Shown here: positions 26,400 to 34,517 of the stretch, piece by piece
How the letters are laid out: each line of letters opens with the position of its first letter
Numbering within the stretch: the stretch's first letter is position 1
Assembly: GCA_038727705.1 (NCBI GenBank)
Contig: JAVYVJ010000002.1
Location: 423,051-487,050 of the forward strand
DNA: 64,000 nucleotides
Direction: 5' to 3'
DNA from: Zestosphaera sp.
GTDB taxonomy: Archaea > Thermoproteota > Thermoprotei_A > Sulfolobales > NBVN01
The notes under the pieces: generated by a model
What the model was told of the DNA's origin: nothing
What the model saw: the letters and a program-made list of their open reading frames with translations, nothing else
Databases searched by the model: none
Position numbers and translations under genes: made by a program

Positions 26400-28019
26400 C
26401 TATATCCTTAAGTAAGCTCTTAAAGTGTACATTACGAACGACACTATCGCGGAGCCCCCGACCGCCCCGGCTCCACCTACGTAGAATATGTCCCTTAACC
26501 CCTCAGCCCCCAGGGCTTTGACTAGTGCCAGCCTAGCGGCTACAGTGACCAGCACCGCTATGCCGGCCGGCGGGTTGGAGATCATCAGCCCCGTGGCTAG
26601 GAGTATCCCTATCTGCCTCTCAGGCCCTCCGATGAGCTGCAGTATGAAGCCTACCGGTGCCCACGTCAGCAACCATCTCGCCAACTCAGGATCCGCCGCC
26701 GCTTTGGCGGTGGCGGCTAGGGTTCTGGCTGCCGGTGGGTACAGGTTTAGACCTGCGAAGTATGCGTTGTAGAATATAGCCACCATGATTAGCGACACTG
26801 CCAGGGAGAGTATCTTAGCGTAGAACTGCCATCTCCTCCCTATTTTCTCGAAATTCGGGTCCTTCCCCTCACCCCTGAGGATCCATCCAGTCTTCAGATC
26901 GTAGTTGAGGTCCGCCATGCCAGGCCCTGTGGCGGCGACGTACGCCACGCCTATCCCTGCGGCCAGCGGCGGGAAGCCGAAGATCAGGCTTATGGCTAGC
27001 GCGGCCAGCGCTGTGGCGAAGGCGGGGAACCAGCCTGCATGCATTCCTGATAGAGCGCAGACAAGGGTTGTGAACCAGGCCTGGAAGCCTATGTAGACAA
27101 CCCACAGCAGGAACATCGCCGGATTCATCATCCCGCTGACGCCCGTCATTAAGCCGGCGACTAACGCGCCGGCAGTGAAGAGGATGAACGCCATAACTAA
27201 CCTCCTTATAGCTTCGTCCGCGCCCACGAGAGTCGGTGGAGCGCTGGACGCGGATCCCGACGACGATTGAGTGCTTTGCTTCCTCCTGACCCTGAAGTAG
27301 AGGAGGAGGAACTGAATCAGCGCTGCAATGCCGGCGCCCACCATTATGCCTTGAGGCGCGTATATCTTATAGAAGTCTATGCCCACCAGCGTCGGTCCGT
27401 ACGCCCTCAATACCAAACCGATGCCGAAAGACGTTATGGCTACTACCTGAGTTATGAGGGTTATGCCGACGACGTCGCCTGGATAGCCGAGGTATGTGAG
27501 CGCCCCGCCGAAGATCATGCCGTAGAGCAGGAGCAACGCCCTCTTACCCCTGCCTAAGGCCGCTTTGATGGCCTCGGCCGTGGCTATGCCCGGCGGCCAC
27601 GGGTTCCTGGCTGGGTAGAACGGTGAGTCGAATATCCAGTAGGCGAACAGTATGTCCACCACACCCGCAATGAGGACCCCCATCACGACCCCGTAGAAGT
27701 ACGTGCCCCCAGTGAGTCCCAGAAGGTACGGCACCGCTATCGTAAGCAGGAACACGTTCCCGGCCTGGAACGTCGCCCCCGATATCACCGTCTGCATCAA
27801 GTTGATTCTGTGCACGTTACGCATGTTCCTGGCGAACTGGACAGGTATGGTTGAGAACGCTATAGCTATGAGAGCGCCGATGATGGAGGTATTCGGGTTA
27901 ACGCCAACCCTGCATATAAGCTCCATACCGATTATAGCGCCGAAGACCGCCAGAGCGAGCCCCATAATCATTACGATAGGCTCGTACAGTTTTGGATGAT
28001 ATCCAGCGGATTCAGACAC
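26400..28019 (-). CDS. OPT-family oligopeptide transporter
   Basis: 539 residues with about 14-15 membrane segments. Recognisable OPT sequence is NPWPPGIATAEAIKA, plus VQFARNM and GGPERQIGI regions. OPT carriers import peptides or metal-chelator and peptide-like compounds with protons. The gene is transcribed away from the DUF1177-to-M29 operon across a shared 176-bp promoter region, which strongly suggests that it brings in the substrate of that operon. ATTTAAATA at about 28054-28062 gives a TATA box for a start at ATG 28019 with little or no leader. Confidence 0.88.
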   Translation of the reverse strand: MSESAGYHPKLYEPIVMIMGLALAVFGAIIGMELICRVGVNPNTSIIGALIAIAFSTIPVQFARNMRNVHRINLMQTVISGATFQAGNVFLLTIAVPYLLGLTGGTYFYGVVMGVLIAGVVDILFAYWIFDSPFYPARNPWPPGIATAEAIKAALGRGKRALLLLYGMIFGGALTYLGYPGDVVGITLITQVVAITSFGIGLVLRAYGPTLVGIDFYKIYAPQGIMVGAGIAALIQFLLLYFRVRRKQSTQSSSGSASSAPPTLVGADEAIRRLVMAFILFTAGALVAGLMTGVSGMMNPAMFLLWVVYIGFQAWFTTLVCALSGMHAGWFPAFATALAALAISLIFGFPPLAAGIGVAYVAATGPGMADLNYDLKTGWILRGEGKDPNFEKIGRRWQFYAKILSLAVSLIMVAIFYNAYFAGLNLYPPAARTLAATAKAAADPELARWLLTWAPVGFILQLIGGPERQIGILLATGLMISNPPAGIAVLVTVAARLALVKALGAEGLRDIFYVGGAGAVGGSAIVSFVMYTLRAYLRI

Positions 28020-28195
28020 TGAGATACCACCACATCTATAACCCCTGCCAGGTATTTAAATATATTTATTTTTTATATACTTAACTGAGTAAAGTTTAGA
28101 GCAACGCTAGACTATTTTTAAACATAGCGCAGTTAACTTGAGAATGCTGGAGAAGGTTTAAAATGGGTGTAAGGTATTCTAGATTGTGGTCAGTC
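28020..28195. promoter_or_regulatory. divergent promoter region of the OPT/DUF1177 cluster
   Basis: Holds a minus-strand TATA-like ATTTAAATA (28054-28062) for the OPT gene and plus-strand candidates ATTTTTAAAC (28114-28123) and GGTTTAAAAT (28156-28165) for DUF1177. The second plus-strand box would place transcription near 28190, just before ATG 28196. No perfect palindrome was noticed. Confidence 0.6.
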
Positions 28196-29143
28196 ATGTC
28201 CACCTTAAAACACGTACTGGAAGTGATCGACCTTCTGGATGACCCTAGAGTCGGCGGTGAGGCCGTCAGGAGGTTCTTCACCGGCAAGGGCTTCACCGAC
28301 ATTCAGGTCGGTGTGGAGACTATTCACGGTGACAAGGGTTCAACGGACTTCATAACCATAGTTATTCCCGGGGGGAGCGGTAAGAGCTCGGGAGGCTCGT
28401 CCCCGACGCTGGGGGTTGTGGGCAGGCTGGGAGGGGTCGGTGCCAGACCTGCGTATTTGGGCATGGTCTCCGACGCTGACGGCGCGGTCGTCGCGCTTGC
28501 CACCGCGTACAAGATCGCTGAGATGAGGAGTCGCGGTGATGTGCTGCCGGGCGACGTCGTCATCACCACCCACATCTGCCCTAACGCGCCGACACGTCCA
28601 TACAAGCCCGTCCCCATGATGGACTCCCCGGTCGACATATTCACCCTGCTTAAGAGGGAGGTCAGGGATGAGATGGACGCCGTACTCTCGGTCGACGCCA
28701 CTAAGGCTAACTGGGTTATAAAGCACACGGGCTTCGCCATAACTCCGACTGTTAAGGAGGGCTGGATACTGAGGGTCAGTCCCGATCTGACGGACATATA
28801 CGTGAGGGTCACCGGTGAGCCCCCTGCGGTGGTCCCGATAACGATGCAGGACATAACGCCTTACTCGACCCCCATCTACCATATAAACAGTATAGTGCAG
28901 CCGTGGCTCTACACGAAGTCGCCCGTGGTCGGGGTCGCCATAACCGCTAGGATGGCGTTGCCGGGGTCAGGGACGGGACCCACCAACTTCATAGCTCTGG
29001 AGCAGTCGACCAGGTTCGTGGTTGAGGTTGCTAAGGACTTCACCATGGGGAGGGCGAGGTTCTACGACCCGCAGGAGTGGGAGACCATAATCAAGGTGCA
29101 CGGCCCTGTCGCGGACGTGTTCAGGAGGAACATACCAAAGTAG
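28196..29143 (+). CDS. DUF1177 family protein
   Basis: 315 residues, starting MSTLKHVLEVIDLLDDPRVGG as in this family. The frame is open from 28163, but ATG 28196 fits the family start and promoter. Conserved blocks visible are LGVVGRLGGVGARP, MVSDADGAVVALATAYKI, GDVVITTHICPNAP and a late GTGPTNFIALE. The His-Cys block and acidic residues suggest a metal-dependent hydrolase fold, but no activity is known to me for the family. First gene of a tightly packed operon with racemase, DUF917, AroM and an M29-like enzyme. Confidence 0.85.
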   Translation: MSTLKHVLEVIDLLDDPRVGGEAVRRFFTGKGFTDIQVGVETIHGDKGSTDFITIVIPGGSGKSSGGSSPTLGVVGRLGGVGARPAYLGMVSDADGAVVALATAYKIAEMRSRGDVLPGDVVITTHICPNAPTRPYKPVPMMDSPVDIFTLLKREVRDEMDAVLSVDATKANWVIKHTGFAITPTVKEGWILRVSPDLTDIYVRVTGEPPAVVPITMQDITPYSTPIYHINSIVQPWLYTKSPVVGVAITARMALPGSGTGPTNFIALEQSTRFVVEVAKDFTMGRARFYDPQEWETIIKVHGPVADVFRRNIPK

Positions 29144-29164
29144 TTACATGGTTAAGTGATCATC

Positions 29165-29836
29165 ATGAAGTACACAGTCGGGTTGGTGAGGGTTTTAACC
29201 CTGAAGGACGAGGAACTGCTGAATCTCCACGGCAGGATTATCGAGTCACTGTTCCCGGAGCTGAGGGTTGTTAGCAGGTGTATTGAGGATCAGCCTAAGG
29301 GAATCTACGACCGTGAGTCTGAGGAGGTGGCTAGACCTAAAGTCCTCAGGCTGGCGAGGGAGTTTGAGGGTGAGGGGGTTAACGCAGTTATAGTCAGCTG
29401 CGCCGCGGATCCGGCGGTAAGGGAGGCTAGGAAGGTGCTCAGGATTCCGGTCATAGGCGCCGGTTCAGCGGCGGCGTCCCTCGCTCTAGCCTACGGCGAT
29501 AGGGTCGGCGTGCTGAACCTCACTGAAGACACGCCCGAGGTCGTTAGAGGGGTTCTAGGGCCTCACTTAGTGGCTGAGGGGAGACCTGAAGGAGTTAGGA
29601 ACACCCTAGATCTAATGACTGACTGGGGTAAGGAAGCGGCTGGGAGGGCGCTGAGGGACCTGCTCAAACACGGTGTCGAGGTGGTCGTGTTGGCGTGCAC
29701 CGGTTACTCCACGATAGGGTTTGCCAGAATTGCGGGGGAGATGGCTGGGGTGCCCGTAGTGGATCCCGTGGTGGCTGCAGGCGCTGCGACGTTGAATCTC
29801 TTGAAGCAGAGGGCTGGAGGGGGTGCTGTGAAGTGA
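29165..29836 (+). CDS. aspartate/glutamate/hydantoin racemase-family protein
   Basis: PLP-independent racemase fold of 223 residues. The two catalytic cysteines expected for this family are present in VSCAADPAV (about residue 79) and LACTGYST (about residue 178). The N-terminus YTVGLVRVLTL fits the hydantoin racemase/Asp-Glu racemase superfamily. ATG 29165 is preferred; GTG 29156 is in frame. The stop overlaps the start of DUF917 as GTGA. Likely epimerises the amino acid or hydantoin-like substrate of the operon. Confidence 0.85.
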   Translation: MKYTVGLVRVLTLKDEELLNLHGRIIESLFPELRVVSRCIEDQPKGIYDRESEEVARPKVLRLAREFEGEGVNAVIVSCAADPAVREARKVLRIPVIGAGSAAASLALAYGDRVGVLNLTEDTPEVVRGVLGPHLVAEGRPEGVRNTLDLMTDWGKEAAGRALRDLLKHGVEVVVLACTGYSTIGFARIAGEMAGVPVVDPVVAAGAATLNLLKQRAGGGAVK

Positions 29837-30906
29837 GGGTTAAGGTTGACGATAAGACCGCCGAGGCAGCGGTCCTGGGCGGGTCGTTCTTCGGCGGCGG
29901 TGGTGGGGGAGACCTCAAGACGGGGCTGCTGAGCGCGAGGCTGGCCGTCGAGCTGGGCGATCTCTACATAGTTGATGTGGACGAGGTTCCGAGCGGTAGC
30001 TACGTGGTTACAGCCTCCCTCGTGGGGGCTCCCGCCGCGAAGGAGAGGTACCTGAAGCCTAGCCACATGGTGAGGTCTGCCGAGTTGCTGAGGGACTACG
30101 GCGGGGTGTGTGTAGGGGGCTTCATATCCTCGGAGAACGGCGGCGCCTCAACCGCCAACGGGTGGATACCTGCAGCAGCTCTCGAGATCCCGGTGATCGA
30201 CGCGCCCGCCGACGGTAGGGCCCACCCGACCGGCGTGATGGGTTCCATGGGCCTCCACAAAGTTAGGGAGTACACCTCAGTTCAGGCAGCCGTGGGCGGG
30301 AATAAGGAGTCAGGGACCTACGTTGAGGTGGTTGCACGCGGGTCTCTAGCTAAGGTCGACAAGCTGATTAGGGAAGCGTCTGTTCAGGCAGGCGGTATGG
30401 TGGCCGTGACCCGCAATCCCGTCAGCCCTGAATACCTCAAAGAGAATGCGGCAGTTGGAGCGCTCAGCAAGGCCGTGGAGGTCGGCAGGATAATGAGGAG
30501 GCATTACGGGGACGCGGAAAGCATCGCGGCGGAAGTGATTAAATACCTTGGCGGCGGACGCGTGGTGGATAAGGGGGTTATCGACAACGTCTCACTAGAG
30601 ACGCGCGGTGGGTACGACATAGGGAGGGTAGTGGTCAAGGGAGGCCTCAAGTCCTACGAGATCACGTTCTGGAATGAATACATGACGCTGGAGGACGCAA
30701 GCGGGGTGAGGCTAGCCACCTTCCCGGACCTGATAGTAACCCTAGATCTTAAGACGTCCCTCCCACTCCCGTCAGCCGAGGTCAAGACAGGTGATGAAGT
30801 GCTTATTGTAACGGTTCCGAAGGAGTTCGTGCCGCTCGGCGCGGGCGTCAAGGACCCTGAGATCCTGAAGCAGGTTGAGGCAGTCGTTGGCAAGAGGATG
30901 TGGTGA
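29833..30906 (+). CDS. DUF917 (S-methyl-thiohydantoin desulfurase-like) protein
   Basis: 357 residues from GTG 29833, which overlaps the racemase stop; the open frame upstream of it is not coding. Glycine-rich GGSFFGGGGGGDLKTGL at the N-terminus, then ENGGASTANGWIPAAALEIPVIDAPADGRAHPT, are the family hallmarks. The family is now named for S-methyl-thiohydantoin desulfurase and is related to the hydantoinase/oxoprolinase group. Glu and Asp/His residues in the second block may bind metal or the ring. Supports a hydantoin or cyclic-amide substrate for the operon. Confidence 0.85.
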   Translation: MRVKVDDKTAEAAVLGGSFFGGGGGGDLKTGLLSARLAVELGDLYIVDVDEVPSGSYVVTASLVGAPAAKERYLKPSHMVRSAELLRDYGGVCVGGFISSENGGASTANGWIPAAALEIPVIDAPADGRAHPTGVMGSMGLHKVREYTSVQAAVGGNKESGTYVEVVARGSLAKVDKLIREASVQAGGMVAVTRNPVSPEYLKENAAVGALSKAVEVGRIMRRHYGDAESIAAEVIKYLGGGRVVDKGVIDNVSLETRGGYDIGRVVVKGGLKSYEITFWNEYMTLEDASGVRLATFPDLIVTLDLKTSLPLPSAEVKTGDEVLIVTVPKEFVPLGAGVKDPEILKQVEAVVGKRMW

Positions 30907-30912
30907 GACGCT

Positions 30913-31578
30913 GTGAGGAAGGTAGGTCTCATAACCATAGGTCAGTCCCCCAGAGTTGATGTAGTTCCCGAGATCAGGAAGGTGTTGGAAGACGCTGGCG
31001 TGGAGATAGTTGAGTGCGGCGCGCTAGACAAGCTTAGCAGGGAGGAGGTCAAGGCCCTAGCGCCCGGGGAGGGCGAGTACGTGCTGGTAACCAGGCTCAG
31101 AGACGGCGCTGAAGTTAAGGTCGCGCGTGAGAGGATACTCCCGCTGATGCAGGAGTGCATCAACTCGCTCGAACCGCTCGTGGATGTGTTGGGGTTACTC
31201 TGCACGGGCGAGTTCCCGGAACTTAGGTCCAGGAAGCTGCTGGTGGAGCCCTCAGACCTCCTCCTGAAGGTTGTTGAGTCCCTTAAGGCAGGCAGGCTGG
31301 GCGTCGTAGTGCCGGACCCAGCACAGGTGGATCTAACGAAGAGGAAGTGGCTTGGGGCGGCATCAGACATTAAGATTCTTAGCGTATCGCCATATACAGG
31401 GACTCTGGAGGATCTCGTGAGGGCCTCTGAGGAGCTGGGGGACCGTGACTTGATAGTGCTGGACTGCATAGGCTTTAGCACGGAGGCTAAGAGGGCGGTG
31501 GCTACAGCCTCAGGGAAGCCTGTCCTAATACCGAGGACCTTGCTGGCCCGCGTTTTGAGGGAACTGCTGGAGGCGTAG
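30913..31578 (+). CDS. AroM family protein
   Basis: 221 residues with the AroM N-terminal signature KVGLITIGQSPRVDVVPEI, then LPLMQECINSLEPLVDVLGLLCTGEFPEL with a cysteine in the position typical of Asp/Glu racemase-like folds, and VLDCIGFS near the C-terminus. The two Cys blocks suggest a relative of the racemase superfamily. AroM has no agreed function despite its name. GTG 30913 starts 6 bp after DUF917; the next gene begins 3 bp after its stop. Confidence 0.85.
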   Translation: MRKVGLITIGQSPRVDVVPEIRKVLEDAGVEIVECGALDKLSREEVKALAPGEGEYVLVTRLRDGAEVKVARERILPLMQECINSLEPLVDVLGLLCTGEFPELRSRKLLVEPSDLLLKVVESLKAGRLGVVVPDPAQVDLTKRKWLGAASDIKILSVSPYTGTLEDLVRASEELGDRDLIVLDCIGFSTEAKRAVATASGKPVLIPRTLLARVLRELLEA

Positions 31579-31581
31579 AGG

Positions 31582-32571
31582 GTGAGCCCCCAGAACTTAG
31601 GCGTCGAGATTAAGGAGACCTTGCTTAGAGCGGCGGAGACCGCCCTAACGCGTTGCTTACGTGTTAGGGCGGGCGAGTCCTTGCTGGTGATCACCGACGA
31701 ACCCCTGAGGAACATAGGCCTCCACCTGTGGCTGAAGGCCAGGGAGTTAGGGGCTGAGGCTGTTTACGTCGAGATAATTCCCAGGAGCGTTCACGGCGAG
31801 GAACCCCCTAAACCCGTAGCCGAGGCTATGAAGGCGTCAGACGTGGTGGTGGCGCCGACTTCGAAATCGATAACGCATACGGTAGCTAGGAAGGAGGCTG
31901 CCGAGAAGGGCGCTAGAGTCGCCACCATGCCAGGCATAACGGAGGACATATTCATCAGAACCATGAGCGTGGATTACGAACTAGTTCAGAGGGTGACTAA
32001 TGCGGTGGCCGACGTGCTGGATGAGGGTAGGGAGGTCAGGGTCGTCACAGACCTCGGCACTGATTTGACCTTCTCTATAGAGGGCAGGAGGGCGAGGAGG
32101 AGTACCGGGGTGCTGGTTAATCCGGGGGATTGGGGGAACCTGCCCAGCGGTGAGGCATACATAGCCCCTGTGGAGGGCACAGCGAACGGGGTCGTAGTCG
32201 TAGACGGATCCATGGCAGGCGTTGGATTACTTGCACAGCCGATAAGAATAGCCTTCAGGGACGGCGTAGCCGCCCGCATTGAGGGGGGTCCGGAGGCGGC
32301 GAAGCTTAACGAGCTGCTCTCAAGGTATGGGGATGAAGCTCGAAGTCTGGGTGAGTTCGGCGTCGGGACCAACCCAGGGGCTCGAGTAAGCGGCGTCGTG
32401 CTGGAGGACGAGAAAGCGATGGGGACTATCCACATAGCGCTTGGAAGCAACTTCGACTTCGGCGGCAGGGTTAAAGCACCGGTGCATCTGGACGGCATAG
32501 TGATGAAGCCGAGCGTGTACGTGGACGGGCGCCTGTTGATGAGGGAGGGCGTGCTCCTCATAAATACCTGA
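31582..32571 (+). CDS. M29 aminopeptidase-like / dihydroxypyridine-dioxygenase-like protein
   Basis: 329 residues related to thermophilic M29 aminopeptidases. The C-terminal metal-binding region shows NLPSGEAYIAPVEGTANG, GEFGVGTNPGA and MGTIHIALGSNFDFGG, matching the Glu/His/Asp pattern of the family. Close homologues in the same superfamily are 2,5-dihydroxypyridine dioxygenases, so ring opening is an alternative to peptide hydrolysis. Last core gene of the cluster; the start is GTG 31582. Confidence 0.8.
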   Translation: MSPQNLGVEIKETLLRAAETALTRCLRVRAGESLLVITDEPLRNIGLHLWLKARELGAEAVYVEIIPRSVHGEEPPKPVAEAMKASDVVVAPTSKSITHTVARKEAAEKGARVATMPGITEDIFIRTMSVDYELVQRVTNAVADVLDEGREVRVVTDLGTDLTFSIEGRRARRSTGVLVNPGDWGNLPSGEAYIAPVEGTANGVVVVDGSMAGVGLLAQPIRIAFRDGVAARIEGGPEAAKLNELLSRYGDEARSLGEFGVGTNPGARVSGVVLEDEKAMGTIHIALGSNFDFGGRVKAPVHLDGIVMKPSVYVDGRLLMREGVLLINT

Positions 32572-32597
32572 TCAATGCTTCTATCGCGTGGTGATAC

Positions 32598-33104
32598 ATG
32601 GTGTTGGACGTGATTAAGGGCAGGAGGAGCGTGAGGAGCTTCAGGAGTGAGTCCATACCTGAGGAGCACTTGAGGACCATTCTTGAGGCGGGCGTGTGGG
32701 CGCCGAGCGGCAGCAACGCACAGCCATGGGAGTTCGTGGTGGTTAGAAGTAAGTCCACTATAGATAAGGTAAAGCTGTTCTCACCAGGCCTCTTCGGGAG
32801 CCCTGACGCAGTGGTGGTTCTGTGCGTCAATAGGGAGCGTGTCAAAAGGAGCGGTAAGTCAGGTGACTCAGTAGCGTTGATGGATGTGGCTATGGCGGCA
32901 CAGAACATGATGCTGGCGGCGTACTCCCTAGGGATCGGCTCATGCCCTATAGCCTCCTTCAATAAGGTAGCTGTTAAGGAGCTGCTCGACATCCCCGCGC
33001 ACGTCGACCCGGTCCTGATGGTGAGTTTCGGGTACCCGGAGAGATGGCCTGAACCGCCTAAGAGAAGACCTCTCGACGAGGTAGTGCACTATGAGAAGTA
33101 CTGA
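32598..33104 (+). CDS. nitroreductase-family flavoprotein
   Basis: 168 residues. RRSVRSF and APSGSNAQPWEFVVV are the FMN-binding N-terminal motifs; AAQNMMLAAYSLGIGSCPI and SFGYPERWPEPPKRRP complete the family pattern. It uses NAD(P)H to reduce nitro groups, quinones or enones. It lies 26 bp downstream of the M29-like gene and probably belongs to the same transcript. Confidence 0.9.
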   Translation: MVLDVIKGRRSVRSFRSESIPEEHLRTILEAGVWAPSGSNAQPWEFVVVRSKSTIDKVKLFSPGLFGSPDAVVVLCVNRERVKRSGKSGDSVALMDVAMAAQNMMLAAYSLGIGSCPIASFNKVAVKELLDIPAHVDPVLMVSFGYPERWPEPPKRRPLDEVVHYEKY

Positions 33105-33390
33105 GGACATCGTTAGAGACGAGCACTTCAAATTGCTGGCGTTCCTCATAACGAGCGCTAGAGGATGTGTTGACGAACCACACCTCTACGGCCCCCTCAG
33201 ACTGGTGGACGCCGCGTCAAAACTCATAGACATAATGAAGCTGGAGGGTAAAGCCCCTGAAGGGCTTGAGAGGGTTCAGAAGACGATCGAGGAGAGGAAG
33301 CACTTGCTAATGCATGATGAGAGGAAGTTCATAGAGTTTCTAGACGAACTCGTTACGGAGCTCGTTAATATAGTTAAGGGAGTGGCTTAG
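33091..33390 (+). CDS. small helical protein, DUF6092-like
   Basis: 99 residues, almost all helical, with charged amphipathic segments such as IVRDEHFKLLAFLITSARG and LVDAASKLIDIMKLEG. It overlaps the nitroreductase end by 14 bp, so it is translationally coupled. The resemblance to the small DUF6092 proteins found beside nitroreductases is from memory and not verified. It could be a partner subunit or regulator. Confidence 0.65.
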   Translation: MRSTEDIVRDEHFKLLAFLITSARGCVDEPHLYGPLRLVDAASKLIDIMKLEGKAPEGLERVQKTIEERKHLLMHDERKFIEFLDELVTELVNIVKGVA

Positions 33391-33470
33391 GAGCGGCTCC
33401 ACACGGCTAGGACTCTCTCACGCTTAACTCACGCGCCCTCTGTTCAACTAACTCCGCGCTGAGGGAGGGC

Positions 33471-34097
33471 TCAGAGGTTCTTCAGCGATTCTAGGTAGTC
33501 CGCCACCCTCTCCTCCTCCGACCTCCTATTGAGGTAGTTCAGGTCCATCCTGTCCCTCCACGTGATGTAGAGCCAGAGCGCCTTGTCCCTGTCTTCCGTC
33601 GCTTTCCAATATTTCCAGCCGGCTAGGTACGTGACTATCAACTCTTCCAAGGGCTCCACATAGATGTGGAGGTTATCTACGAGCAGTTTGGTTGGCTGGA
33701 CCCCCCTCCCGTACGTTAAGGAGACTATATCTATCGATTTTAGCTGGAGAATCTCATACCTTGGCAGGTAGCCCCGAGCAATTCTCTCTGAGAACTTGGC
33801 GAGGAACGATTCGACAACCCCGACCGCATTCACCCCATCTACAATTACATCCACGTCCATAGTCCTGTAGACTCTCCCCGTATAGACCTCGACGGCGAAC
33901 CCGCCAGTTATGATGATTCTGCCCAGACCCCTCCCCTCAAGCTCCTTATTCAGCCAAGACAGGAAGTAGAGGTACCTCTTAGTCTCCTCAGGGATTTCGA
34001 GGAGTTTAGGCAGGACGTTCCTCTCAAACATGACGTACAGGCTTTCTGCGATGAGACTCACGTCTTTAGGGCCAGCACCCTCCTCCATCCATCCCAT
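33471..34097 (-). CDS. nucleotidyltransferase, AbiEii-like
   Basis: 208 residues. IIITGGFAVEVYTGRVYRTMDVDVIVD carries the GG and D-x-D signature of minimal nucleotidyltransferases, followed by a helical C-terminal region with WKYWKATEDRDKALW. This is the layout of the AbiEii/DUF6036-type toxin in two-gene systems. The upstream small gene overlaps it by 40 bp. It might instead be a housekeeping nucleotidyltransferase. Confidence 0.7.
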   Translation of the reverse strand: MGWMEEGAGPKDVSLIAESLYVMFERNVLPKLLEIPEETKRYLYFLSWLNKELEGRGLGRIIITGGFAVEVYTGRVYRTMDVDVIVDGVNAVGVVESFLAKFSERIARGYLPRYEILQLKSIDIVSLTYGRGVQPTKLLVDNLHIYVEPLEELIVTYLAGWKYWKATEDRDKALWLYITWRDRMDLNYLNRRSEEERVADYLESLKNL

Positions 34098-34282
34098 TCG
34101 ACCACCTCCAAATATGCGCTACTGAGCTCCCTCGCAAGACCCGCCAACTTCAGCGACTCACGGAAATCCCTCCGGGTCGTTCTAAACCTCTCTCTAGAGA
34201 GATATACCACCTTGAACGCGTCCCTAATCCTATCAGGGCGGACGCTCAACCTTCCACCTTCACTTACCACGTTGCTCGGCAT
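34058..34282 (-). CDS. small protein coupled to nucleotidyltransferase, possible antitoxin
   Basis: About 74 residues from ATG 34282, basic and helical (DRIRDAFKVVYLSRERF, then TRRDFRESLKLAGLARELSSAYLEVVEWDGWR). The frame is open upstream to 34369, but a TATA-like TTTATAAAAT sits at the ATG and GGATTTAAGG lies just upstream. The true start may therefore be the GTG or TTG a few codons further in. No family recognised; the overlap with the nucleotidyltransferase implies paired function. Confidence 0.5.
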   Translation of the reverse strand: MPSNVVSEGGRLSVRPDRIRDAFKVVYLSRERFRTTRRDFRESLKLAGLARELSSAYLEVVEWDGWRRVLALKT

Positions 34283-34378
34283 TTTATAAATGCCCTTAAA
34301 TCCCGGCTGAGGATTGGTGCCAGCCACCCCAGCGAGCTCGTCAATTATGCAGAGACCACCATACCTCATGCATTAGGG

Positions 34379-34477
34379 ACTCGATGGTTACCCGGGGTTC
34401 GTCGTAACTCCAATTATAGTCCACTACATCGTTGCCCTGCCTCTGCTCGTGACTGTTATGGGGGTGGCGGTCAGTTA
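34379..34477 (+). pseudogene. possible tail of a lost membrane-protein gene
   Basis: A frame without start codon, between an in-frame TAG and the TAA at 34475-34477, encodes GLDGYPGFVVTPIIVHYIV, then a second hydrophobic stretch of about 14 residues. This looks like the end of a transmembrane protein. It may be chance. It is followed at once by the hairpin at 34466-34487. Confidence 0.25.
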
Positions 34478-34487
34478 AAAAACCGCC
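34466..34487. terminator. hairpin between convergent/divergent units
   Basis: GGCGGT (34466-34471) and ACCGCC (34482-34487) pair perfectly around an A-rich loop. It lies upstream of the HAD gene and could end leftover transcription from the left. Confidence 0.4.
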
Positions 34488-34517
34488 GGGTATTTAGTGA
34501 TATGAGGGTGTCGTTGA

